Part shown: positions 1 through 11,777 of the stretch, piece by piece
Numbering within the stretch: position 1 is the stretch's first letter
Layout of the letters: every line of letters begins with the position of its first letter
From: Pseudisothecium myosuroides
Taxonomy: Eukaryota; Streptophyta; Bryopsida; Hypnales; Lembophyllaceae
Direction of reading: 5' to 3'
Length of the DNA stretch: 64,000 nt
Assembly (NCBI GenBank): GCA_951799445.1
Contig: OX637297.1
Location: forward strand, 13,268,001 to 13,332,000
Notes under the pieces: model-generated
Database searches by the model: none
What the model saw: the letters and a program-made list of their open reading frames with translations, nothing else
Told to the model about the DNA's origin: nothing
Program-made: the position numbers and the translations under genes

Positions 1-178
1 CTAGTCCTCTAAAGTCATATTCATTAAAATAAGAGCATGTGGCGTCTCATTTTAAATATGAATCTAAATTTAGTATGCAAAAAGGTTCATTAATTTGAGA
101 CACTTCAATAAATTGAGATTGTAATATGCCAAAAGAACTACAAATTTATGTATATATAAGAAGCAATACCAACACATA

Positions 179-1283
179 CACTAGTGGAAAATCAGTGCCC
201 AAATCAACAAAAAATCAACAAGTTTTTGTCAATTTGGGTATTGTATCGATCGTTTTCACACTTTTCTGTTGATTTGGCACTAGTTAACTAAATGGGCAAA
301 ATAATTTTGTTGATTCGGGTAGCACAAGTCCAAAAGAACAAAAAAATTAACACTTTTTTGTTGATTTGGACAAAGGGGACCTAAAAATCAACACTTTTTT
401 GTTAAAAAATGGTTACAAGTCGATTTTTGAAACTATAGCAGACTTCAGAGGTCATTTAGTCATAGAAAAATAAATTTTTTTCGAAAACTTTGAACTAAGA
501 AAAGTTGCACAATAAAACTAAGTTTCACCTCCAACAATCCGTTTGTAATTGAGAGCTTTTATAAGAAACTTATGAATAAAAAACCAAGGCAGTGTTTGAA
601 AATGTTAAACCAATTCTTTTTTAAACATTGCCTTGGTTTTTAATTCATAACTTTCTATTAAAAGCTCCAAATCACAAACAGTTTTTTGGAGATGAATCTT
701 TACTTTATTTTCTAACTTTTCTTAGTTCAAAGTTTTAAAATAAAAATTTATTTACTATGTGAAAACGGCGTTCAAAGTCTACTGAAATTACACAAAAGAG
801 GCATTTCCAATGTCCGAAGTATATAAGTACCAAGAAGTACCCCTCATGTGCATACAACATGAAGGGTTGGCTCAATGGTTTCAGAGCCTTGGCCTCCCAA
901 GTAGGAGGTCCAAGGTTCAAGCCTTGGGCTCGGCGCATAGTGCCACGTGGGGCTGCCACATGGCCAATCTAGTTGGCGGGCTTCCATGCGGGCAGTCTAG
1001 TTGGCGGGCTGCCATGTGGCACTATTTAAATGATTAATTTTATTATTTAAAAAAATTGAAAATGAACCAATGAGGTGCTGCCACGTGGCGGCCTCTTAAT
1101 GGCCTTCGTTTGAAATTTGATTTCTTCAAAAATTTATAAATGACCAAATCAACAAAAAAATTAACAAAAAAATTAACACTTTTCTGTTCAGAAGTGCCCA
1201 AATTAACTTGTCCAAATCAACAAAAAAATCAACACTTTCGTGTTGAATTTTTGTTAATTTGGTCACTGAATTTTCTACTAGTG
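179..1283. mobile_element. Non-autonomous CACTA (En/Spm-type) DNA transposon, complete
   Basis: The segment begins CACTAGTGGAAAATCAGTG and ends with the inverted counterpart (reverse complement CACTAGTAGAAAATTCAGTG). It is flanked by the same 3 bp, ATA at 176-178 and ATA at 1284-1286. CACTA termini plus a 3-bp target duplication define the CACTA superfamily. Subterminal regions repeat variants of CAAATCAACAAAAAAT in both orientations, as expected of transposase-binding subterminal repeats. At 1105 bp it has no transposase ORF, so it would depend on an element elsewhere. The small ORFs at 735-1373 fall in the repeats and look incidental. Both ends and the duplication are nearly perfect, suggesting a fairly young insertion. 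Confidence 0.88.
465..755. repeat. Large imperfect inverted repeat inside the CACTA element
   Basis: About 130 bp at 465-598 reappear inverted at about 618-755. For example, CGAAAACTTTGAACTAAGAA near 481 pairs with TTCTTAGTTCAAAGTTTT near 718, and the AACCAAGGCA region near 583 pairs with TGCCTTGGTT near 629. The loop is about 20-30 bp. Transcription across it would give a long hairpin RNA. Confidence 0.75.
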
Positions 1284-1559
1284 ATATCACTTTGCACACT
1301 ACAAATTCCATATCTTATATTAGTATATGGGTCCATTGCTGAGTTCACATATTTTTTTTGCCTCTTCAGGTAGACTTGCTTTGCACTTTTGCAAAGAAAG
1401 GTGTTCCAAGGAGTTCAATGAGATTCAAACTAAGATCATTCATAACAAATAAATAACTATTAGATTATCAAAGAAAACATTTACAAGATTTGCATAGGTA
1501 CAAAAATTCAAAAATACTCATCATAAATTATATAAGTGCATGTACCCTTAGAAACAAAC

Positions 1560-3700
1560 AAACTCTTTGATGATGCAGATTTGCGTTTTGGAGATGTATT
1601 TTGGGATCTGAAATTTTTGCTCACGCTTGGCTTCCAATCCATCATTAGGATATTTGTATGATTCTAGCTTGGGGAGACCTCTGTGGCTTCACACCATATA
1701 TTCCCTTGTTTTGTGTCCCATCCAAAATATATATCCTCGTCAACGTGCTCAAATGACACAGGCATCCAATACTGCAAGTGAATGAAATTGACATGCCCTG
1801 GGTCTAGACTAGGAAGTGACAATGCTCAAGCAAGCCAAAATGGACAAAGGTCACCATTCATGGGACGCATTGCAAGAAAGTAATCGGCATACCCATTACG
1901 ACCAACATGGAACAAAGGACGTGGACGGTCACGCTTCTTTCCAACAAAGGGTGCATCCTCCGCAAACTCCTCACGTACAGTGCCGCCTTGTAGAAATTGG
2001 TAAAGGTATTGAGCTTCCTCTTCACTGGTGACTATTGAATTCAGTCAAAATCCATCTTGCAATATACCACCCGCCACAAGTGGTTCATGCAGAGCGCTTC
2101 TCACACCTTCCCAGTATTTCATCATTGGTTCATTCTTACTCTATAATTCTCCAGACAAGTCTTGATTAGCCATTCCAGTCCACAACGCAATGTAACCGTC
2201 TAAACCCTTACAAATCTCATTGAAGCAACACATCAATTTAGGTGCCAAAGGTAGAAGACTATCCTTTGGCACTTTGAGATGCCCATCAGCTGTCTCCTTC
2301 CACAAGTGAATCCCCCCACCTTCCTTTGGAAACCATTTGATCTCTGAATATAGAATTTTGTATTGCATCAAGGGCCATCTATTTGAATCTTTAAGGAACT
2401 TGAATTGCTGGGCTTATAAATGGCCCTGTAGAGAATCATCGCCCATATGCAAGTATCCATCTATAAATACTTTGAAATCAGGAACCTCTTCAATGAGATG
2501 AAGAATTACGGATTGCATTTTGTAATCCATGAAGGACTTCATCAACCTCAAAACTGTGAGGTAGTCATTAATCTTCAACACGCTGCTCCAACGACCAAAC
2601 AACACTAATATCCTTGTTAGTGTGCTCAACAAGGAGGAAATTGATGTATACCTTGCGGAAAACGGATCTGTATACAAAGAGAGAGTAGAATGCAAAAAAA
2701 CATCAATTTTTGTTGGCGCCTGTGCAATTGTCAAGCTATAGAGTCAATGTTGGAGGAAGACGTTGAGGTTGTACCACCTCCTCAGAACAAGGAGGGAGAG
2801 ATTCCACACAAATCTCTAAGCCTTCCAACAAGGCTATTGACAATGGATGAATCATATCAGTGGCAAATAACTAACGCGAGAAAAAATTTGGTTCAGACTC
2901 AAGATCTTGCAACAACTTTGCAATGGAGCCCAAGGGTGGTTAGAGCCCGTTGGAAAGATGTCTAAACCATAGTACGCATATCTCACGTCTGACGTCTCCA
3001 TGGTCGTGAGCTATCATGCCCGTAATAGCAATAAGCAACTTCATAAATGAATTGGTGCCTTTGTTCTTATGAGAATAATGGGGAAAAGCCGTTTTTGAGT
3101 GATCCATTGTGTCGTGAATTATGGTAAGAACCTTCTTTGGATACTTCTTCGATACCGTCCGATTTGCATAATACAGCTCCTTGTGAGCCTGCTGTTTTGC
3201 GAGGTGAACTTTCAACTGTGTAGTCCATAAGTCTTGCACTCGCAAACGTGGAATATAAGCACTCTTGAATTGCTTGAATCTATCGCACTAGGTACAACGA
3301 GAAAAATTGTCACCACGAGCTCTTAGAGTATTTTTAGAAATGAAGTCCGTAGAATGTTGCTCAACCCGCTCGCTAAAATATTTTGCAAATTGAAATGTCA
3401 AATTCACGTTGTTGATCTCCGGCAAGGTGTCCCTCCAATGAAATGATGAAGGCAAGACCATGGATGAAAATTTCTCCCTGGACTAAAGAGTCCTTGATTT
3501 GTGAGGCATTGGGTCTGCTTCCCTCACGAGAATCAATTGAAGTGTGGCCATTGCTTATACGTTTTGATTCCATGGCTTCTTCAAGCTAAGGTTACCATGG
3601 TGCTTTGGCTGCTTATCATGTTTTGCCATCTCCTTGTACCTATAAAAGGTAGCTCTCAATATTCCATGGATGGTACACCAAATAGTGGGGCAAACTTCAT
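1560..3700 (-). pseudogene. Decayed transposase-like gene (DUF7869-like family), copy 1
   Basis: Read on the minus strand, recognisable blocks occur in order: an N-terminal linker (about 3573-3373), QAHKELYYANR and LTIIHDTMDHSKTA with AITGMIAHDHGDV (3245-2940), LFGRWSSVLKINDY with HLIEEVPDFKVFIDGYLHMG (2734-2414), WFPKEGGGIHLWKETADG (2371-2141), then FHVGRNGYADYFLAMRPM and EDIYFGWDTKQGNIW (about 1950-1690). The MDHSKTA and GRWS blocks resemble the DUF7869 / plant transposase-like proteins that are highly repeated in seed-free plants; that assignment is from memory. Stops and frameshifts interrupt it, for instance TGA after CPFWLA and a frameshift after HGDVRRE, so it is a pseudogene. The copy at 7664-8779 is better preserved over the N-terminal part. 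Confidence 0.7.
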
Positions 3701-3714
3701 GATGTAACAAAGTG

Positions 3715-4140
3715 ATCATGTTCCTTACATTCTTACAATATGACTATATCATCTTAGACTCAAAGATATACCAATGGAAACATTTCATATAGTCTAACTA
3801 TTTTATCTTTGAATCAAAGATGAACCAATAGAAACACTTCTTACAGTATGATTATATTATCTAGGCTCAAAGGAATATATCAGTGGAAATATTTCTTACA
3901 ATTTGAGTATTTTATCTTAGACTCAAAGATAAACTAATGGGAACATTTTTTACAATCTAATTATTTTATCTTAGACTCAAAGATAAACTAGTGGGAACAT
4001 TCTTTACACTCTGACAATTTTATGTTAGGTTGGAAGATAAACCAGTGGGAACATTTCTTTTTCTTTGACTATTTTATCTAAGTATCAAAGATAAACCAGT
4101 GAAAATTCATTCTCTTACATTGTTATCATACAAAAGATGA
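3715..4140. repeat. Degenerate ~60-bp tandem repeat with palindromic cores
   Basis: At least six units repeat the pattern TATCTTAGACTCAAAGATA followed by an AAACYARTGGGAACATT tract, at intervals of roughly 60-65 bp. The core is itself an imperfect palindrome (TATCTTWGANTCAAAGATA). Scattered single cores continue to about 4570. No coding capacity is seen. Confidence 0.7.
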
Positions 4141-4653
4141 CTGATAAGAAATTAAATTATGAAAATTTATCCTTGACTCGAAGATATGTGAAGACTTCAT
4201 CTTTTTCTAGACATTCTAGAGAATTGTCGAGATTTGAAAAGAAGGTATAATCTCTGGCACACATGCAATTGGAAATACAATTCTATGTGTATAATTTATC
4301 CTTGTCTTAAAGATAATTTAGAATTTTCATAGGTGGCTTATTCAGGAACGCCATGTAGTACTGCTTTGTACAATTGTCATTTTGTTAAGAGAGATATATT
4401 TATCTTCAAGTTGAAGATAAACTGGATCTTGTATCTAGGCCATCTTTATCCTTGACATGAGGATAACCTATAGTCTACAACTAAGGTAGAGAACATTATT
4501 CCTCTTCTATTTAGAGTGGTCATTAAATTCATAGAGTCAAGTTTATCTTTGACTTGAAGATAACTAGAATATTGTTTCTGGGTTTTCAATATCCTCAATC
4601 TACGGATATCCTGTACTCTATATCTCAATCAGAGAAGACTTTGCTTCCGTTAT

Positions 4654-5073
4654 TTATGGCAAATATCTATTATGGTGATTAATATCTATACAAAAATCAA
4701 CATAGAAGTCGAGAATTGCACCCTCTAAAAGATCAACACTAAAGACAATTTGAGCCACATCAAGGACAAAAAACACAGCCTTGGATCCAATTATAGCACT
4801 ATGGAGCCAGAGCATTTGCACCCGCAAGTATTCAATATGAAACAAAGAAAAATGAATAACAAGCAAAATAATGAGCTTACAAGAATGAGAGCAAAACTCC
4901 AGCTCGTAGATGATACTGGTTCCGCCAACACTAACAAAAAACGCAAAGCATAAATTCAAAGTGTGCACTAGAGCAATGTTTGTAAGGGCGATGATAGAGG
5001 AAAATGAAGAAAAACTTGATTGAGAAAATGTGGGGCTTGCAGGGAGAAAGACGATGCCTGGGTGGCAAGACAA
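4654..5073 (-). other. Hydrophobic ORF of uncertain reality
   Basis: This is an open frame of 139 codons on the minus strand, rich in Phe, Ile, Leu and Ser, with possible membrane segments (for example the IIALTNIALVHTL and LIILLVIHFSLF stretches). Nothing in it is recognised, the flanks are AT-rich repeats and no promoter or splice pattern supports it. It may be an accident of composition or a first exon of an unrecognised gene. Confidence 0.15.
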
Positions 5074-5079
5074 TATCAG

Positions 5080-6290
5080 CGAGAAGTCGACATTTTCACT
5101 GAATTTATATATGAAATTTGGAAGTGGGTGGAGTATATGTAATTAATCTAATTAAAAATAAATTGCGTAATATTACTAGGTACTTGTTTGATTAGAGGAA
5201 AAACATGAGCTTGTACAATGATAAGACACCATTGTATTTTAAAAATCTCATTATGATTGAAATTTGCCTATCATTTAGTATTTTACCTTTGAGTGCTAGG
5301 GGCCATAATTCCATATTCATGCCAAATCATTAGCATTCATGATGAGAGAAACCACTAACATTGAGCCGCCATGCATTCCTAATGGTACCGTCCAATGTGC
5401 AAGCCATCATTGATTTTAAGAGCCTCATTTGTTGAAATGGAAGGCAAATATGCTTGCAATCATTTCTTTGCCTTGAAGATGCTTCTAAATTCTATTGAAA
5501 GTGTTTAGGGATTATTTGACTTACATCTTTTTTCCGTCTAGAACGTGCAATTTCAACCAGATAAAAAATGAACCACTAATTTTGCTAATATGGTTAACAA
5601 AACTCAATTGAAATTTCATAAGTAATAGGCACAATGTACTCTTATTTTTATTTTTCATGTGGAAGGTGCAACTGGATTTGAGGAAAAAATAAACCATTTA
5701 TTTGATTTAGGGGATGCAAAACAAAGTTAATTGGCTAATTTGGTTTTTGGGTTACGTAGTGATATAAGAAAAAAAGCATGAGCTTAATGCGGCAATGCGG
5801 CAATGTGCTCATATATTGTAAATGAAATCAAAGTTTGAACATATATATCTTCTACAATTTATTTCTCTTAGTTCCTTTTTCCTACAAAGTTTATGACTTT
5901 GGGGCTTTTAAATGTATAAAGTATAGTTAACGGCTTAAAAGAGGAAAATTTTATTCTTGATGTAAAATACATGAAAATAGCACAAATTAAATATGCTCAT
6001 GAATTCTACATCTTAAGGCTATTTACAACTTCTACAATTTATCTCCCTTCCTTTTTCCTACAAAGTTTATGACTTTTTGGCTTTTAAATACATAAAGCAT
6101 ACAAAAAGGCTTAATAAAACTGCTCAAGTCTTTGAAGTCATGAAATTGATACAAGGAAGAAACAAAAAAATGTAGAGGTTGCAAATGTAGTCAACATTTA
6201 AAATTTACAAGATCATCAAATGTAGGCCTCATTTTTTGAAATTTAACTACAAGAATCCAAAATATATACAAGTGAAAAACAATTTAAAAA
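5080..6290. other. AT-rich intergenic sequence, no gene seen
   Basis: No supported coding region. A phrase of the type TACAATTTATYTCYCTT...CCTACAAAGTTTATGACTTT occurs twice (about 5855-5905 and 6030-6080), so part of it is locally duplicated. Confidence 0.5.
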
Positions 6291-7280
6291 TAAACTGGGC
6301 CTTAAAGTTTGTGGAACCCAATCCCAAATGTCATGAAATTTAATAGCAATTGGAGAAGGGAACGAAATGTGTAAGTTGAAATTAATCCCTTCATCAAGAA
6401 TCCATGATTGTGGGGACTAAATTCTTGACCCTTATCTACGAGAGAGAAAAAAGAATTAAAAACAAGCCATACCCTGTAGTTTTTAAAACTCATTCAATTC
6501 CAAATGTCATGGAATTTGTTGGTGTTTGGAGGGGTAAAAAAAATGTGGAAGTTGTAAATGTTCCCTACATTTAGACTCCATGAGCGCATTAAATTTTTGC
6601 CCCATTTTATTTCTTTTACTACATGAATGAAAAAATAAAGGAATAAGCCATGCCCTGTAGTTTGTGGAACTCAATTCCAAATGTCGTGGATTTTTTTGGC
6701 GTTTGGAGGGGTAAAAAAAATGTGGAAGTTGTAAATGTTCCCAACATTTAGACTCCACGAGCACATTAAATTTGTGCCCTATTTTTTTTATTTTACTATG
6801 TGAATGAAAAAATAAAGGAATAAGCTATGCCCTGTAGTTTGTGGAACTCAATCCCAAATGTCATAGAATTTGTTGGCGTTTGGAGGAGGGAAAAAAATGT
6901 GCAAGTTGTAAGTAATCTCCACATTAAGAGTCTACGTGGAGATTAAATTCTTATTCCTTATTTAGGAGAGAAAACAAAATAAAAAAATAAACCATGCCTT
7001 GTAGTTTGTGGAACCCAATCCAAAATGTCATGAAATTTAATGGCGATTGAAGGAGGGAAAAAATTGTGCAAATTGTAAATAATCCCCACATGGAGAATCC
7101 ATATGGGGATTAAATTTTTACAACTTATTTACGAGAGCAAATTTTTTTTTTAAATAAGCCATGCCTTGTAGTTTGTGGAACCTAATCCCAAATGTCATGA
7201 AATTTAATGGCGATTGGAGGAATCAAGGTTAAAAATGTGCAAGAACTTGTAAATAATCCCCATATAGAGAATGAAAAGTT
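6290..7280. repeat. Tandem array, about six units of ~165-180 bp
   Basis: A unit starting TGCCCTGTAGTTTGTGGAAC and containing CCCAAATGTCATGAAATTTA, GGCGTTTGGAGG and a GTAAATRWTCCCMACAT tract recurs with starts near 6300, 6475, 6650, 6830, 6995 and 7165. Units diverge by substitutions and small indels. The period resembles nucleosome-length plant satellites, but only one short array is present. ORFs at 6302-6764 are repeats read through. Confidence 0.8.
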
Positions 7281-7663
7281 CCATAAATTGAACCTAGTGA
7301 CAATAAATTTGTAAGATCTATATCTAGGACCTTATTTTAGAAAAAATAAATTTAAGTTTGAGGTATTATTGACCTTTGTCTCTTACTTATAGTTGAGTGC
7401 ACATGATTTAGTACACCGTATATTTCAAATCTAAGTTATTTCTAAATTTTAGACAGTGTGAATTAATACCTTCCTATATTATGTTGCACGTTTTTTGCTA
7501 AGTTCTTCTAAGTGACATCCTTGTGCATAAAGTAAAAGTGTTTATATTTTTGGCAAACATTTAAAATAGAAATATAAATTTAATTTGAATAATTTTCATA
7601 CAAAAAGAAACTTCTGATTCTATAAAATCAAAATGAAAAATGATTTGACTACGTGATTGACTA

Positions 7664-8779
7664 CTATGATTCGGCAAGCAATTGGCGAGATGAATTCTTT
7701 GGTGGCCCTTCAAGATCACGCAACAACCTTGTAATGGATCCAATGGTGTGATTTGAGTTTGTTGGAAAAATCTCTAGGCCGTACTGCGCGTACTGAACAT
7801 CGCCATGACCATGAACAATCATGCCTGTAATAACGATTGGCATTTTGATGAAAGAATTTGTCACTTTGGTCTTGTGAGAGAAATGTGGAGAAGCGGTCTT
7901 GGAGTGATCCATTTTATCATGGATAATAGTAAGCATCTTCTTAGGGTATTTTTCTAAAATATAGTGATTTGCATAATAGAATTCTCTGTGGGCCCTCTGT
8001 CTTGCAAGGTGAGTTTCCAAAATTCTCCCCCACTTGTCCTGTGAGGTTGAAAGCAATGTGCAAGCACTTTTTAGTTGCCTATATTGATCGCATAAAATAC
8101 ACCTTGAAAAAGAGTCCCCAGGAGCCTTTGCAACATACTCTAGAAAAGAAGCACATTTGATGTTACTCAGGCCACTAGAAAAAACGGGCGGCAAATTCAA
8201 AGCGGCATTGGCCTCATTGATTTTTGGTAATTGGTCGCTCCAACAAAAAGTTGACAACAACACTATTATGGGAATTTTCTCCCTGATTATCAATATTCTT
8301 GTTTTGTGTAGCATTTAGTCGACTTCACTCACAACCAACGTTTGAAGTGTGGCGGTAGCTTGTATAGTATGCGTACGGGTTTTCTTGGACCCCAAATTCC
8401 CATGCGACACCGTTTGCTTCCCAAATTTGGCCATGTGCTTGTACCTATAGAAGGTAGCTTTCAAAATCCCGTGAATAGTCCACCAAGCGGCAGGACACAC
8501 CTTGATCCTTTTCAAGGTTATCTAGTCCTTACCAGCATTGTCTTTGTGCATCTGCCTATACACTTTAAGAAAACACTTCTTACGGGCATAAAATCCATTG
8601 TTTGCATGAAGCTGAGAACATATGGCTTGAATCTCTTGATGGAAAAAAGGTTGCAAGTAGTTATTTTTGCAGCATGATTTGGTAGACATTTCAAGGATTG
8701 CTTGTGGAATAAAAAGAGATTCTTTCTTTAGAAGGAGGCCAACCTCAACCCTCCTTTGAGAGCTCTCACAAGAACGCAT
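7664..8779 (-). pseudogene. Transposase-like gene (DUF7869-like family), copy 2, N-terminal half
   Basis: One minus-strand frame runs through the whole interval with only two in-frame stops, TAG at 8522-8524 and TAA at 8315-8317. In order it gives a basic N-terminus, KVCPAAWWTIHGILKATFYR, a linker with FCWSDQLPKINEANAALNLP, SFSRCILCDQYRQL, AHREFYYANHYILEKYPKK, LTIIHDKMDHSKTASPHFSH, GMIVHGHGDVQYAQYGLEIF, then SNHTIGSITRLLRDLEGPPK. Family members put acidic residues in the HDKMDH, HGHGDV and SNHT blocks, which fit an RNase-H-like (DDE-type) fold; that fold call is inference. The C-terminal half (GRWS block onward) present in copy 1 is missing. Only two lesions over 370 codons suggests recent death. 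Confidence 0.72.
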
Positions 8780-8799
8780 CCCAACACAAACTCAATGGT

Positions 8800-10180
8800 T
8801 CAAGGCGCTTCAGTTGTATTTGTATATGTGTCTACTCATGGTCATAGAGATTGGCATTGTTCAAAAACACTCTTTTAATGTCCTAAGAGTGCATTGACTA
8901 CATCCAAATTGATGAGACTTTTGCCTTGCACAAAGACTCTGCAATTTGAATGGCAACTCGGTCGCCACTAAGGGGCCGTCCATCCATGTCAATGACGAGG
9001 TCCACGTCAACGCTTTGACAAACTCCGTTTGCAACGTCATCCCCCACTTTATTTTTGGGGGTGACTCCCATTGTGTTCCAAGAGGAATGAGGGATTCCGT
9101 CACATACAACATCTGGATAAAGAATTAGAATAGGATTTTCAAATTCTTTAGGCCTATGAATATCCATTTTGCAATAAGATAGAAGACATTAGTGATACTT
9201 ATCCTCGACTCGAGGATAATATAATATGACTACATCACCATCTTATACCACAAGTAAAAAACAATGACCAAATAAATTATTAAAATGACTATCATTGAGC
9301 CGATAATCATCAAAGGAACAACTATTACTCTCCGCATCTGCAACCGTAAGCTATTTTTATTGGCAATTTGCAATCCCCGGAACAAAATATCAATCACGTA
9401 CAATAATTAATGGTAGACAAAATAAATTATGATAGTGTACTATGGAACAAGGAACTATCAAGTGCAATTACTATCCTTGAATCAAGAATACACTTTTTTC
9501 TTGTGGTTATAAAGTACATTTCAAACATTGTCAACTCTAGGATAAGAAAACAACGCCCAAATCTGACGAAGATGTACTATTTGTGGGAAAGAAAATATAG
9601 TATACTTGACTCAAGGATAAATAATTCTCTAATAGTAGAAAGAAAGGAAGAACAATTAACAATCTTGATAGAAAATTTAATGTCACCATGATAGTAGATA
9701 ACTATAGTCAACTCAACTACAGGCGGGTCAAGTATCGTCGACACGACTGTGGACTCCAGAAACTTCTCAAGTATTGTTGACACAAGTAAATACTCTTGTA
9801 AGGTCTTGAGTATTGTCAGCTATAGTATCATCTCGAGTATCAGTCTACTTCAGCATACATTTGGAATCATCCCTCGAGTATTGTCGTCTTGAATATAGTC
9901 GACTCAAGGATAGACTTTAAAATAGGTCCATGGATTCAACATTTTCTAAAATATAACTTATATTTCTAATGTTGCGTATTTAGAAGTACCTAAAAATAAT
10001 CTAATGAAGTTATCGTTGACTTGAAGATAAGCCATATTCTAACTTGAGAAAAGAACTTGACACAATATAGTTGTTATTGAAACAAGAATACATAGTGTAA
10101 TAAAAAATAGTAGAACGGAGTTATTGTTGAGCCTAGGATAAGTACACTATTCTTTATAGGATTTAAGTGAACGTGTTTCT
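8800..10180. repeat. Palindrome-rich AT-rich region without genes
   Basis: Short imperfect palindromes of the form ATCCTCGACTCGAGGATAA (about 9200), CTTGACTCAAGGATAA (about 9606) and relatives near 9475, 9890, 10015 and 10130 recur. Between 9725 and 9900 GAGTATYGTCGAC variants recur every 40-60 bp. They echo the cores at 3715-4140. No coding region is supported. Confidence 0.55.
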
Positions 10181-11770
10181 AAAATTTACACTGAAAAAGT
10201 CAAACCCAATAGTAAATCAACATCATGGAAACTAAAAAATAAACGTCCGCATACGAAATTGCTAAAGAATCTAGCCATCTGCAATTCAGCAATTTCTATC
10301 GCAACCCAGGAAGTAAAGAATATGAAATGTGCGCATATAGGATAAGCACCAGCAATGGGGAAACAAGCTAGTGCGCAAATTGGCCCAAAAATAAGATTAC
10401 TTACTACAAACTGATCACAATGAACAGGAGACGGTCGTAACACACTTCACGGTGTGCATGAAATTGGGAGAACTACACAACCATTCCCTTAAATCAAAAG
10501 AGAAAATCGGTATGTAGGAGCGATGGAGAAGCAGCAAATCAAATGGATCAACTAAGGCTGCCTTCTTGCGCTACAAGGAAAAACTAGCGACATCAAGGTC
10601 TCCAAGAGAGACGAGGAATCTTGCGGGAAGGAAGGAAGGCGTGTAAATCCTAAAATTCAAAATTCCTCAAAGTCTACAAATGCCAAAATTTGTAGTGCAA
10701 AAAGCCTGGTAATGTAAATTAATGCCCTCCCATTTTGGGGCGCTCTTACTACACTCTAGATTAAAATTTTCTATACTATAAAAAGCTCTAAAAAAACCTC
10801 CTGCTATGGCAATTCCCTACTCTTGCTGGATTTGATTGATTCATTTCCAGGTGCTTCACTCACAAAATCACGGAGCACCAATGCAAGCCCTATTTCTGAA
10901 ATTTCTTGCAAAATTTTTTGCTTGCTTTTTTGCAAGTGTCTTGTTGTCAAACCAGAAAATCTCATTGCAGTCAAGGGTCTAGGGTCTAGGGCTACCTATG
11001 TGGGTGGGTGGGACATCCCCATTCGGGGCTTTTCCTACCTCGTCTTGGAATAACATTAAAATATTGTCTATCATTGATAAGCAAATAACAAATAATATCA
11101 TCTCATCTCTTTATCATAACAGTTCCAAATCACAAAGGTAGTCATAGATGGTGCTAGCATTTTAGTTTCAAATTGCCGCAATTAAAAGTCACGGAATTAT
11201 GTATTGAAAAGACAACATGTAGTTCTTAAGAACATTATATTAATGCAAGTTCACGCCTTTTCACTATGCATTTTTTGACTTAAATTTGCACTTAAAAGAC
11301 CCCCTTTCTCTTTAGTGAAAATGGTAAATATAAAAGACATGGTAGAAAGTGCTTAGAAGACAAGTTCGTGACTTTCAATATTGTCCTTTAAGGCGTGTCC
11401 TAGACACAAAGTGTACAAATTGTGTTGCTTAATAAACTCAAACACAAACAGCTTTTCCAACTACATAAACAACACCAATCACACAAAGAAATCTATGGTC
11501 AGTCTTACTAGAAAGAGAAAGAAGACTTCTCTGTACATATGGCAATGCTCAAAAAGATCAAAACTTTTTGCACCCCCGAAGGGCTAAAAGAACACTGTTG
11601 AGATTCCGTTGCCTAAAAGGCTGATGGTAGCAATGTCACACCATTGCCGGCAGAATATAAGTCGGTCAATTGCGCTAAGGGCCCATCCTAAACACATACT
11701 CTCGTCAAATAATCATGGAATATTAGTATATTCAATGGATGTGAAATGGGCATGCCAATGGAATTTCAGT
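10180..11770. other. Gene-poor stretch, possible undetected exons
   Basis: An 85-codon minus-strand open frame at 10186-10443 is hydrophobic and unrecognised. The rest shows no supported gene. It lies downstream (in minus-strand sense) of the VPS41-like exons, so missing terminal exons could be hidden here, but I could not identify any. Confidence 0.3.
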
Positions 11771-11777
11771 ACCTCCA

